A program made the translations under genes and the position numbers. The notes under the pieces are model-generated. The model did not search any database. It was given only the letters and a program-made list of their open reading frames with translations, and was not told the DNA's origin. From the NCBI RefSeq assembly GCF_016734905.1, contig NZ_JAERPO010000001.1:1178001-1242000 (forward strand): DNA of 64,000 bases. The letters run 5' to 3'. This document shows, piece by piece, positions 35,650 to 44,518 of the stretch; positions within the stretch are counted from its first letter, which is position 1; every line of letters begins with the position of its first letter. This DNA is from Sphingopyxis jiangsuensis (lineage in GTDB: Bacteria; Pseudomonadota; Alphaproteobacteria; Sphingomonadales; Sphingomonadaceae).

Positions 35650-37023
35650 ATGACAACCAAGACCCTCCCTGCCCAGCCGAAAGTCGGCATGGTGTCGCTC
35701 GGCTGCCCCAAGGCGCTCGTCGATAGCGAACGGATTCTGACCAAGCTCCGCGCCGACGGCTATGGCCTCTCGCCCGACTATGCGGGCGCCGACGTGGTGC
35801 TCGTCAACACCTGCGGCTTCCTCGATTCGGCGAAGGAGGAAAGCCTCGAGGCGATCGGCGAGGCGATGGCCGAGAACGGCCGCGTCATCGTCACCGGCTG
35901 CATGGGCAATGAGGCGGAGGCGATCCGCGCGCGCTTCCCGAACGTGCTCGCCGTCACCGGCGCACATCAATATGAGCAGGTGGTCGATGCCGTCCACGAC
36001 GCAGCGCCGCCGACGCAAGGACCTTTCGTCGATCTCGTCCCCGAAGGCGGGCTCAAGCTCACGCCGCGCCATTACAGCTATCTCAAGATTTCGGAGGGCT
36101 GCAACCACAGCTGCGCCTTCTGCATCATCCCCGACCTGCGCGGCAAACTCGTCAGCCGTCGCATCGACGCGGTGCTGCGCGAGGCCGAAAAGCTCGTTGC
36201 GGCGGGCACGAAGGAATTGCTCGTCATCAGCCAGGACACCTCGGCTTATGGCGTCGATATCCGCCATGACCCGCGCCAGTGGCACGGCCGCGAAGTCCGC
36301 GCCCACATGACCGACCTCGCGCGCGAACTGGGGCAGCTCCAGACCAGCGAAGGCCGCGCGCCCTGGGTGCGCCTCCACTATGTCTATCCCTATCCGCATG
36401 TCGATGCGGTCATCCCGCTGATGGCCGAGGGACTGCTGACGCCCTACCTCGACATCCCCTTCCAGCACGCGAGCCCCAGCGTCCTCAAGCGCATGAAGCG
36501 CCCCGCGAACGAAGCGAAGGTGCTCGAACGGCTGAAGAACTGGCGCGCGATCGCCCCCGACATCGCGATCCGATCAAGCTTCGTCGTCGGTTTTCCGGGC
36601 GAGACCGAAGAGGATTTCCAATATCTCCTCGACTGGCTCGACGAAGCCCAACTTGACCGCGTCGGCGCCTTCCGCTTCGAACCCGTCGCGGGCGCGCAGG
36701 CGAACGCCCTGCCCGATCCGGTGCCCGAAGAGGTGAAGGAAGAGCGCTTCCAGCGCATCATGGCAAAGACTGCCGCGATCAGCGCCGCCAAGCTCGCCGC
36801 CAAGGTCGGCCGCACACTGCCTGTGATCATCGACGAGGTCGGCGAGGCGGATGAAGAGGGCAGCTTCGGCGCGACCGGGCGCAGCCAGGCGGACGCGCCC
36901 GAAATCGACGGCCATGTCTATCTGCGCGACGTTGCCGAATCGCTGCAGGCGGGCGACATCGTCGATGTGACGGTCGAGGACGCCGACGAACACGACCTGT
37001 TCGGGGTCGTCATCGACCGCTGA
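35650..37023 (+). CDS. rimO: Ribosomal protein S12 methylthiotransferase RimO
   Basis: RimO adds a methylthio group to Asp of ribosomal protein S12. The 457-residue protein has the N-terminal UPF0004 domain ([17 protein letters not shown] near residue 17, [13 protein letters not shown] near 57, [11 protein letters not shown]), the radical SAM cluster [11 protein letters not shown] near 150, and a C-terminal TRAM domain that binds S12. VKVGFPGET-type features ([12 protein letters not shown]) are also present. It stands between divergent and downstream single genes. Confidence 0.96.
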   Translation: MTTKTLPAQPKVGMVSLGCPKALVDSERILTKLRADGYGLSPDYAGADVVLVNTCGFLDSAKEESLEAIGEAMAENGRVIVTGCMGNEAEAIRARFPNVLAVTGAHQYEQVVDAVHDAAPPTQGPFVDLVPEGGLKLTPRHYSYLKISEGCNHSCAFCIIPDLRGKLVSRRIDAVLREAEKLVAAGTKELLVISQDTSAYGVDIRHDPRQWHGREVRAHMTDLARELGQLQTSEGRAPWVRLHYVYPYPHVDAVIPLMAEGLLTPYLDIPFQHASPSVLKRMKRPANEAKVLERLKNWRAIAPDIAIRSSFVVGFPGETEEDFQYLLDWLDEAQLDRVGAFRFEPVAGAQANALPDPVPEEVKEERFQRIMAKTAAISAAKLAAKVGRTLPVIIDEVGEADEEGSFGATGRSQADAPEIDGHVYLRDVAESLQAGDIVDVTVEDADEHDLFGVVIDR

Positions 37024-37077
37024 CGAATAGGCACAGCACCCCGATTGATGCTATCGACGGCATGAATCGGGGAGCGA

Positions 37078-38562
37078 ATGACGCACGCGATCAGGACGAT
37101 GGGCCCGGCGCTGCTGACGATGGCAGTCCTCGCGGGCTGCGATCCGGCCAAGGGCGGCGCGGAACCACCGCCGCGCGCGACCGACATCGCTCCCTCCCCC
37201 AGCCAGTTATCGACGATTGCCGTTCCGATCAACGCCGATACGGCGGCGCTCAAACGCGCGCTCGAACGCGCTGTCCCGCGCACCTTGTGGACGATCAATC
37301 GGCGCGAACCGCGCTGCGTGCCGCCGCAAGAGGTCAAGGTGCTGGGGCGCCGGATCGACGTGACGCCGCCGATCGCCTGCACGATTGTCGGGCGCGTCAC
37401 GCGCGGCGCGCTGCGCCTGCGCGGCGAGGGTGACGAGATCGTCGTCGACGTTCCGCTCAACGCGCGGATCAGCGCGCGCGACGTCGGCGGCATCCTGAAG
37501 GAGGAAACCGCCAACGGCTCGGCGCTGGCCCACGCCCGCATCCGTGTCGAACTGCTGTCCGACTGGCGAACGCGCGGTACCGCGCGCATCACCTATGGCT
37601 GGACCAAAGCGCCCGGCATCGACTTCCTTGGTCATCGCATCACCTTCACCGAAGAGGCCGACGCAAAGCTGAGGCCGGTGGTGCGCAACGTCGAGCGCGA
37701 GGTAAACCGCGAAATCGCGAAGATCGACATGCGCACGCAGGCCGCCGACATCTGGCGGCAGAGTTTCACCACCCTGTCGCTCAACCGTGAAAATCCGCCC
37801 GTGTGGATGCGCGTCACGCCGAAGCGCATCCTTTACGGCGGCTATCGTATCGACGGTCGGCGCATCCGACTCGACCTCGGCGTAGAGGCCGTCACCGAAA
37901 CCTTTGTCGCGAAGCGCCCGGCCGACCCCGTACCCGTGCCGCTTCCCGCGCTCGACAACGGCGTTCCCAAGCCGCAGCTCGACATTCGCGTGCCCGTCAT
38001 CGCCGCTTATGCGCAGCTTCAGCCGGTCGTCGACCGCGCGCTCGCCAAGCGCGCGCAGCGCCCGTTCGATCTGCCGAAACTTGGTCCGATGGACGTCAAA
38101 TTCGGCAAGTCGACCATCTATGGCGCGCCCGGCGGCCGCATCGCGGTCGGCGTCGATGTCGACGCGCGCCTGCAAATCCGTTCGGGCGACCCGACCCGCG
38201 GCCGTATCTGGATGACCGCCGTGCCGGTGACCGAAGCCGGATCGGCAAAGGTGCAGTTCACCGATCTGGTCGTCAACGGCGACAGCGACGGAATCGGCGG
38301 CGACCTGTTGATCCTGCTCGGCCGCAACGAGGAATTCGCGCCGCTGATCGCCGAAGCGCTGAGCCAGAATTTCACGCGCGACGTCGCCGAACTCGAAACC
38401 AAGATCCGGCGCGCGGTCGACGAACGGCAGGAGGGCGCCTTCGTCATCCGGACGCGCATCGACGGCTTTGAAACGGGCACGATCCGCGCCTATGGCAACG
38501 GCCTGTATATGCCGGTGCGGATGACCGGCGGCGCGACGGTCGATTACCGCCCGCGCCGCTGA
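37078..38562 (+). CDS. DUF4403 family lipoprotein
   Basis: A 494-residue protein with a signal peptide and lipobox LAGC near residue 20, so it should be anchored in the envelope. The long body is beta-rich and matches DUF4403 proteins, which are distantly related to BPI/lipid-binding folds. No enzyme motif is seen. Family blocks include FLGHRITFTEEADAKLRP and RRAVDERQEGAFVIRTRID. GGGGAG lies before the ATG. It follows rimO by about 55 bases and is convergent with pit. Confidence 0.78.
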   Translation: MTHAIRTMGPALLTMAVLAGCDPAKGGAEPPPRATDIAPSPSQLSTIAVPINADTAALKRALERAVPRTLWTINRREPRCVPPQEVKVLGRRIDVTPPIACTIVGRVTRGALRLRGEGDEIVVDVPLNARISARDVGGILKEETANGSALAHARIRVELLSDWRTRGTARITYGWTKAPGIDFLGHRITFTEEADAKLRPVVRNVEREVNREIAKIDMRTQAADIWRQSFTTLSLNRENPPVWMRVTPKRILYGGYRIDGRRIRLDLGVEAVTETFVAKRPADPVPVPLPALDNGVPKPQLDIRVPVIAAYAQLQPVVDRALAKRAQRPFDLPKLGPMDVKFGKSTIYGAPGGRIAVGVDVDARLQIRSGDPTRGRIWMTAVPVTEAGSAKVQFTDLVVNGDSDGIGGDLLILLGRNEEFAPLIAEALSQNFTRDVAELETKIRRAVDERQEGAFVIRTRIDGFETGTIRAYGNGLYMPVRMTGGATVDYRPRR

Positions 38563-38565
38563 CGA

Positions 38566-39579
38566 TCAGAAAAGCCGCGTCAGCGCGTAGAAAAGCGCCG
38601 CCACCAAACCGCTCGCCGGGATCGTAATGAACCAGGCTGCGATGACGTTACCCGCAACGCCCCAGCGCACCGCGCTCGCGCGGCGCGCGACGCCCGCGCC
38701 GATGATGCTGCCCGTGATCGTGTGCGTCGTCGATACCGGGATGCCGAGCAGGCTGGCGGTGAACACCATGATCGATCCGCCGGTCGAGGCGGCGAAGCCC
38801 TGATGGTGCGACAGCTTGGTGATCCGGCCGCCCATCGTCTCGATAATCCTCCAGCCGCCGGACAGCGTACCCAAAGCGATGGCGACATAGCAACTGAACG
38901 CCACCCAATGCGGAACGTGAAATTCACCGCTGAGATAGCCGGTCGAATAGAGGAGGACCGCAATGATCCCCATCGTCTTTTGCGCGTCGTTGAGTCCGTG
39001 GCTGAGCGAATAGGCTGCGGAGGAGAAAAGGTGGAGATAGCGAAAGGATTTTTCGGCAAATTTCGCTGTGGCGCGGCGGAGCGCCCAACTGCTCGCCAGC
39101 ATCACGAGCATCGCCAGCAGCATGCCCAGCATCGGTGACAGAAAGATCGCGACGACGGTCTTGTTGAGCCCGGTCCACTGGATGCCCTCGAACCCCGCGT
39201 GCGCCACGCCCGCGCCGACGATGCCGCCGACGAGCGCGTGACTCGACGAGGAGGGGATGCCCTTGAGCCAAGTCACGACGTTCCAGAACATCGCCCCGAC
39301 GAGCGCGCCGAACACGACCGCCGGGGTCACCAGATCCTTGTCGATCAGCCCGGATCCGATGGTTTCGGCGACCTTGTGGAGCGCCGGAAAGGCGAGGCTG
39401 AGGAAATAGGCGGCGAAATTGAAGAAGGCGGCAAAGATCACAGCCTGCACCGGCCGGAGCAAGCGTGTCGCGACGACCGTCGCGATGCTGTTCGCAGCGT
39501 CATGCAAACCATTCAGAAAGTCGAAAGCCAGCGCAAGGATGACCAGCCCGACCAGAAGGTGAAACGCGAGTTCGTGCAT
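38566..39579 (-). CDS. pit: PiT family inorganic phosphate transporter
   Basis: A 337-residue low-affinity phosphate permease. The duplicated PHO4 signatures are NGLHDAANSIATVVATRLL near residue 24 and SHGLNDAQKTMGIIAVLL near 197, with about ten membrane helices overall, so the protein is complete. Transport is coupled to cations. The gene starts 14 bases after the stop of the Nudix-DUF47 gene, and such DUF47-pit pairs are common, with the DUF47 protein regulating the transporter. Confidence 0.94.
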   Translation of the reverse strand: MHELAFHLLVGLVILALAFDFLNGLHDAANSIATVVATRLLRPVQAVIFAAFFNFAAYFLSLAFPALHKVAETIGSGLIDKDLVTPAVVFGALVGAMFWNVVTWLKGIPSSSSHALVGGIVGAGVAHAGFEGIQWTGLNKTVVAIFLSPMLGMLLAMLVMLASSWALRRATAKFAEKSFRYLHLFSSAAYSLSHGLNDAQKTMGIIAVLLYSTGYLSGEFHVPHWVAFSCYVAIALGTLSGGWRIIETMGGRITKLSHHQGFAASTGGSIMVFTASLLGIPVSTTHTITGSIIGAGVARRASAVRWGVAGNVIAAWFITIPASGLVAALFYALTRLF

Positions 39580-39593
39580 GTCAGCCGCGTGCG

Positions 39594-40718
39594 CTACGCG
39601 TGGTCAATGACGAGGCCGTCGATTTCGTTCGCGACATCCTCGAAACTGTCGGTAACGCGCTCGAGGTGCCGATAGAGTTCGCGCCCGATGACAAAGCGAA
39701 CGCCATTCGACTGGCCATGCTCCTTGAACAGGCGTTTCAGACCCGCAGCATGGATTTCGTCGGCATGGCCTTCCATCCGGACAAGGCGTTCGGTCAACTC
39801 GTGCAGGCGCGGGCCATTGGCCGAAATATTTCGCAGCAGCGGCAGCGCCTCGGCGGTCAGGCGGGCAGCATCGACGATGATCCCGGCGATGTCGCGCATT
39901 TCGGGTTCGAATTCGGTGACGTCGTAGAGGTCGACCGCCCCGGCGGTTTTCTGCATTTCGTCGATCGCATCGTCCATCGACGCGATGAGGTCGGTGATCG
40001 CGCTGCGATCGAATGGCGTCAGAAAGGTGCGGCGCACCGTCTGCAGCACTTCGCGCGTGATCGCATCGGCGTCATGTTCGCGCTCGATAATCTCTCGCAC
40101 ATGATCGGCCATGCCCTCGCCGCCCTGCAACATCCGTGACAAGGCGTTCGCTCCGGCGACCAGCGTCGCGGCGTGACTTTCGAACAGCTCGAAGAAATTG
40201 CCCTGCCGCGGCAACAGCCGCTGGAACCATGCGAACATCCGGTTGACCCCTGTTTTTTCGGCTACATTATGGACGACCCCGCGCGGCTGCGCGGCGGCGC
40301 GAAAGCCCCCGTCGCCGAACGAACGGATCATCGCCTGCAGGTCGGGCTCATCGACGGCCGCGGCCGCGTCGCGGAACGAGAACCAGCGCCTGTCGCGCTC
40401 GTCCATTTCCTTCCATTCGGACAGTTCGCGCGTTACCGCGAGCGGAAAAACCTCGACATTGTACATGATCGACGCGCCGTTCCCGCGCCGTTTGCGATAT
40501 TCATAGCTGCCGATCGAAGTCGGGCATACCGCGCCCAAAACGCCAGCCTCTTCCTCCGCCTCGATCGCCGCGGCGGCGTGGCGTTCCATCCCGGTCAGCG
40601 GATTGCCTTTCGGGATCACCCAACGCTTGGTCTCGCGCGAGGTGATGAGCAGGATTTCGGTCGCGCCATCCTGCGCGGGGCCACCGAATCGATAGGGAAG
40701 GACAGCGATCTGGCGCAA
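39594..40718 (-). CDS. Nudix (DIPP-like) hydrolase fused to DUF47 (PhoU-like) regulator
   Basis: One 374-residue frame carries two domains. Residues 1-140 are a Nudix fold with KRWVIPKGNPLTGMERHAAA and EAEEEAGVLG near 30-62, followed by WKEMDERDRRWFSFRDA; this resembles diphosphoinositol-polyphosphate hydrolases, although the Arg of the Nudix REUXEE box is replaced by Ile. Residues 161-374 are a DUF47 domain starting MFAWFQRLLPRQGNFFELFE, the normal N-terminus of free DUF47 proteins. Internal initiation at ATG 40238, with AGGGG eight bases upstream, could also give a separate DUF47 protein. The start used is TTG, right after an in-frame TAA. Fourteen bases separate it from pit. The DUF47 part is likely to control the transporter; what the Nudix part cleaves is unknown. 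Confidence 0.85.
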   Translation of the reverse strand: MRQIAVLPYRFGGPAQDGATEILLITSRETKRWVIPKGNPLTGMERHAAAAIEAEEEAGVLGAVCPTSIGSYEYRKRRGNGASIMYNVEVFPLAVTRELSEWKEMDERDRRWFSFRDAAAAVDEPDLQAMIRSFGDGGFRAAAQPRGVVHNVAEKTGVNRMFAWFQRLLPRQGNFFELFESHAATLVAGANALSRMLQGGEGMADHVREIIEREHDADAITREVLQTVRRTFLTPFDRSAITDLIASMDDAIDEMQKTAGAVDLYDVTEFEPEMRDIAGIIVDAARLTAEALPLLRNISANGPRLHELTERLVRMEGHADEIHAAGLKRLFKEHGQSNGVRFVIGRELYRHLERVTDSFEDVANEIDGLVIDHA

Positions 40719-40906
40719 TTAAATTCGTCTTTTCATGATCTTGAACGACAGCGAGGATCGTATCGTTGCAAAACGATGTCGCTCTTATGACAATAATGTG
40801 ACAGCGGCAATGGTGGCCCTGACAACCTGCACTTTCCGTAAACGTCAATTCGATTGCAAAATGCAACGCGGTGCGTAAGCTGGGGCCAAAGCAGATGGGA
40901 GATGCG

Positions 40907-42460
40907 ATGATGGCAGCCACGGCGACGATGAACCGCCCTGCAGGCACGCAAGCTGCGCCGGTCGATCAGGATGTGCTGATCGTCGGCGCCGGGATTTCGG
41001 GCATCGGCATGGCGGCACATCTGCAAATGCGCTGCCCCGACCGCAGTTTCGGCCTCGTCGAACGTCGCGCCAATCTGGGCGGGACTTGGGATTTGTTCCG
41101 CTACCCCGGCATCCGCTCGGACAGCGACATGCACACGCTCGGCTTTGTTTTCGAACCGTGGAAGCATGAGAAATCGATTGCCGACGGCCCGGCGATCCTC
41201 GACTATCTCAACCGCATCGTCGACGAACGCGGCATCCGCGAACGCATCCGTTTCAACCGCAAAGTCATCGGCGCCGACTGGGACAGCGCGACGGCGCGCT
41301 GGACCGTGACGATGGAGGACGACGCCGGTGCAAAGTCGACGACGACGGCGCGATGGCTCTATCTCGGGTCGGGCTATTATGACTATGACGAGCCCTTCGA
41401 CGCCAATTTCACGGGGCGCGAGGCGTTCAAGGGACAGATTGTCCATCCGCAATTCTGGCCCGAGAACCTCGACTATGCGGGCAAGAAGGTGGTGGTGATC
41501 GGATCGGGCGCCACCGCCGTGACCATCGTCCCGGCCATCGCCGACAACAGCGAGGGCAAGGGAGCGGAGCATGTGACGATGCTCCAGCGCACCCCGACAT
41601 GGTATTTCATCCGCCCCGCAAAGGACGCACTCGCCAATTTCCTGCGCAAGATCCTGCCCGAGAAGGTCGCGTACAGGATCACGCGCTTTAAAAATGTGAA
41701 GCTGCAGGACATTGGCTTTCGCCGCGCGCGGACGAAGCCCGAAAAGGTCAAGGATTTCCTGACCGGCAAGCTCAAGGCGGCGCTCGGCGACCGCTATGAC
41801 GAAGAGGCCTTCACCCCGCCCTATAATCCGTGGGATCAGCGGCTTTGCCTCGTCCCCGACGCTGACTTCTTTGAAGCAATGAAGGCCGACAAGGCATCGG
41901 TGGTCACCGATCATATCGAGCGCTTCGACGAAAGCGGCATCCTGCTCAAGTCGGGCCGCCACCTCGACGCCGATATCATCGTCACCGCAACGGGGCTCAA
42001 GCTGGCTGTTGCAGGGAAGATTCCCGTCCATGTCGACGGCGAGCGGATCGAATGGAGCGAGCATTTCTATTACAAGGCGTGCATGTTCTCGAACGTCCCC
42101 AATTTCGCTGCGGTGTTCGGATATCTCAACGCGTCGTGGACGCTGCGCGCCGACATCGTCGCCGAATATGTGTGCCGCGTGCTCAACCACATGCGCGCGA
42201 CGGGGACCGAGGTGGCGACGCCCGCACTCGAAGACCCCGCCAGCCTGACCGAGGAGAATATCTTTGATTTCTCGTCGGGCTATATCCAGCGGTCGCTGCA
42301 CATCATGCCCAAAAATGCCGATGCGCTGCCGTGGCGGCTCAACCAGGATTATGTCCACGACCGCGCTTATATGCGGAGCGGCCCGGTCGACGACGGCGTG
42401 CTGGCCTTCGGACATGCGAAGAGCGCGGCGACGGCCCCCGCGCTCGAGGCCGCCGAATAG
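40907..42460 (+). CDS. Flavin-containing (Baeyer-Villiger-type) monooxygenase
   Basis: A 517-residue flavoprotein. The FAD site is VLIVGAGISGIGMA near residue 25, the NADPH site VVVIGSGATAVTIVP near 200, and between them FKGQIVHPQFWP fits the Baeyer-Villiger fingerprint FxGxxxHxxxWP. Such enzymes insert oxygen into ketones or oxygenate heteroatoms using NADPH. Starts at 40895, 40907 and 40910 are possible; GGGAG lies five bases before the one used. The gene is unaccompanied by a pathway cluster, so the substrate is unknown. Confidence 0.92.
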   Translation: MMAATATMNRPAGTQAAPVDQDVLIVGAGISGIGMAAHLQMRCPDRSFGLVERRANLGGTWDLFRYPGIRSDSDMHTLGFVFEPWKHEKSIADGPAILDYLNRIVDERGIRERIRFNRKVIGADWDSATARWTVTMEDDAGAKSTTTARWLYLGSGYYDYDEPFDANFTGREAFKGQIVHPQFWPENLDYAGKKVVVIGSGATAVTIVPAIADNSEGKGAEHVTMLQRTPTWYFIRPAKDALANFLRKILPEKVAYRITRFKNVKLQDIGFRRARTKPEKVKDFLTGKLKAALGDRYDEEAFTPPYNPWDQRLCLVPDADFFEAMKADKASVVTDHIERFDESGILLKSGRHLDADIIVTATGLKLAVAGKIPVHVDGERIEWSEHFYYKACMFSNVPNFAAVFGYLNASWTLRADIVAEYVCRVLNHMRATGTEVATPALEDPASLTEENIFDFSSGYIQRSLHIMPKNADALPWRLNQDYVHDRAYMRSGPVDDGVLAFGHAKSAATAPALEAAE

Positions 42461-42470
42461 CGCGCTCCGC

Positions 42471-42653
42471 CTAATCGACGTGCTCGGGTTTGCCCTCGCG
42501 CGAACCCTTGGCGAAATCCTCGAGCTGGCTTTCGCTCATGCTGTCGTACATGTCCTTCGATGCACCTTTCAGCTCGGACTTGGGCGTATCGCCACGCTTG
42601 GCGCTGAGCGCCGCGCCGGCGGCCTTTTGCTGGGCTTTGGATTTGGCTGGCAT
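42471..42653 (-). CDS. Small DUF3008 protein
   Basis: A 60-residue, Lys/Ala/Ser-rich protein beginning MPAKSKAQQKAAGAALSAKRG and ending with the conserved EGKPEHV. DUF3008 proteins are small, hydrophilic and often linked to stress responses; their function is unknown. It lies in the minus-strand group with the stress-type SDR 24 bases upstream, which suggests common control. Confidence 0.85.
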   Translation of the reverse strand: MPAKSKAQQKAAGAALSAKRGDTPKSELKGASKDMYDSMSESQLEDFAKGSREGKPEHVD

Positions 42654-42676
42654 GACAATTCTCCTGTCTGCCCCCG

Positions 42677-43612
42677 CTATCCGTTAACGATCATCCCGCC
42701 ATTGGGATGCAACACCTGACCCGACATATAGCTGCTGTCGTCGCAAGCGAGGAACAGAAAGGCGGGCGCGACCTCATTCGGCTCGCCTGGCCGCTTCATT
42801 GGCGTCGATTCGCCGAATTCCTCCACCTTCGACACGGGCGCGCCACCGCGCGGGTTGAGCGGCGTCCAGATCGGCCCCGGCGCGACGGCGTTCACCCGAA
42901 TGCCCTTGTCGACCAGATTTTCGCTGAGCGAGCGCGTGAAAGCGGTGATCGCGCCCTTTGTGGCGCTATAATCGAGCAGGCCCGCCGACCCCTTGTACAT
43001 CGTCACGCTCGTACAATTGACGATCGCCGCGCCTTTGCCGAGATGCGGCAGCGCAGCCTGCACAAGATAGAACATGCCAAAGATATTCGTCTCAAAGGTG
43101 CGGCGAAGCTGCTCGGCCGAAATGTCGCGGATATCGGCGGCCGGATGCTGCTCGCCGGCATTGTTGACGAGGATGTCGAGGCGGCCGAGGCGCCCGACGG
43201 TTTTGGCAATGACCTTCTCGCAAGCCGCGGGCCTCCCGACATCCGCCTTGATCACCACCGCACGGCTCCCCTCATCGGTGACAATCTGCGCCGTCCGTTC
43301 GGCGTCCTCGCGATTCTCGTGATAGACGATGGAGACAGCGGCGCCTTCGCGCGCAAAAAGCGCGCACACGGCGCGGCCGATCCCGCTGTCGCCACCCGTG
43401 ACGATCGCCACCTTGCCGTGGAGGCGTCCTGATCCCGGATAGCGCGGCTCCCATTTTGGCGCGCGGTCGAGGTCGGTCTCGCGATCGCTCGGCGGATCGG
43501 CGATCGATTGCGACTTGCCGACTTCCTGTTCGAGCTTGGCGGCGGTGCGCTTCTTGCCTTTCTTTTCCGCCGGCGTCTCGCCGACCTTTCCGGCCTTCGG
43601 TCGCTTCGCCAT
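42677..43612 (-). CDS. SDR family oxidoreductase, general-stress-protein-39 type
   Basis: A 311-residue short-chain dehydrogenase with a Lys-rich N-terminal extension (residues 1-45) that precedes the usual fold. WEPRYPGSGRLHGKVAIVTGG and TGGDSGIGRAV (cofactor site), NNAGEQHP and the catalytic YSATK are typical of the stress-related GSP39/YhdF group. AAAGGA lies seven bases before the ATG at 43612. It may be co-transcribed with the DUF3008 gene just downstream; the substrate is unknown. Confidence 0.88.
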   Translation of the reverse strand: MAKRPKAGKVGETPAEKKGKKRTAAKLEQEVGKSQSIADPPSDRETDLDRAPKWEPRYPGSGRLHGKVAIVTGGDSGIGRAVCALFAREGAAVSIVYHENREDAERTAQIVTDEGSRAVVIKADVGRPAACEKVIAKTVGRLGRLDILVNNAGEQHPAADIRDISAEQLRRTFETNIFGMFYLVQAALPHLGKGAAIVNCTSVTMYKGSAGLLDYSATKGAITAFTRSLSENLVDKGIRVNAVAPGPIWTPLNPRGGAPVSKVEEFGESTPMKRPGEPNEVAPAFLFLACDDSSYMSGQVLHPNGGMIVNG

Positions 43613-43629
43613 GAGAAAGTCCTTTCCGG

Positions 43630-44463
43630 TCAGTTGAGGGGGAGAAATTCGCGGGCAAATTCGGGCTTCACCGCATCGACTATGGCCCGCGACATGGGGA
43701 GGTTGACGCGATAGCTGCCCTCGGCCCATGGCCCGACCTCATAGGGCGCGATGGCGATGGTCAGCCGGTCGAGATGCTTGCCGTCCGACGAGCCAATCCA
43801 CACCGTCTGCGCCGACGGGACCGGGCATTCGCCAAAGGGGCCGTCCGCCGAGCGATCCCATTCGATACCTTTGCGCTCTTTGGCCTTGTTCAGCCGCGCG
43901 CACAGATCGTCCTTCGCCGCGCGGTCGAATGCGTCGGAACTCGTGAAAAGATCCATCGGGCGCAGCAACCGGGCGCGCGTGCGATCCCAGATCAGCGAAT
44001 CGAAACTCAACATGCCGTGCGCGCCCCCAGTATAAGTGGCGATTTCGGAGGAGAGGCTGAGGAAACGCGGCGTATCCGTCACCCGCTCCCATTTCTGCAG
44101 GTGACTGTGCTGACGATAGGGAAAGCCACCCTTTTCAGCCGCGGTGCGGTCACGCCTCGCTGCCGCGATCAGCGCCTCGCGTTTTGTCTCGCGGTCATTG
44201 TCGAGCCACGCGGCGAGCTTGGCAATTCGTGCTGCCTCGACCGGATAGGCATAGGCAAATTCGACGAGTTCGTCCGACTGCCGCTCGTCGGACGCTTGCG
44301 CGCCGCGCGCGACAAGCTCTTCGGCACCCTCGGGGGGCGCCCCGGGCACCGACACGGCCTCGACCTCTTCGGCAAGGGGCGACGCCTTTTCGCTGCACGC
44401 GGCGATGACAAGCGATGCGGCCAGCAGCGCCGCGGGTACTTTAAGGTTCGTCACGATTCTCAT
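43630..44463 (-). CDS. DUF3298/RsiV-like domain lipoprotein
   Basis: A protein of about 277 residues with a hydrophobic signal and lipobox IAAC near residue 23. The region FLSLSSEIATYTGGAHGMLSF ... LLRPMDLFTSSDAF (residues 140-190) matches the DUF3298/DUF4163 module found in RsiV-like lysozyme-sensing proteins. No anti-sigma domain is present, so a role as a small periplasmic binding protein is likelier. The start is uncertain: ATG 44463 directly follows GGGAGGA, and GTG 44454 has better spacing. It lies upstream of the SDR gene on the same strand. Confidence 0.72.
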   Translation of the reverse strand: MRIVTNLKVPAALLAASLVIAACSEKASPLAEEVEAVSVPGAPPEGAEELVARGAQASDERQSDELVEFAYAYPVEAARIAKLAAWLDNDRETKREALIAAARRDRTAAEKGGFPYRQHSHLQKWERVTDTPRFLSLSSEIATYTGGAHGMLSFDSLIWDRTRARLLRPMDLFTSSDAFDRAAKDDLCARLNKAKERKGIEWDRSADGPFGECPVPSAQTVWIGSSDGKHLDRLTIAIAPYEVGPWAEGSYRVNLPMSRAIVDAVKPEFAREFLPLN

Positions 44464-44518
44464 TCCTCCCTCAACGCCGGGAATCGACAAAGTTTCCCGC
44501 CGCGCCTAGCAAAAGCGG

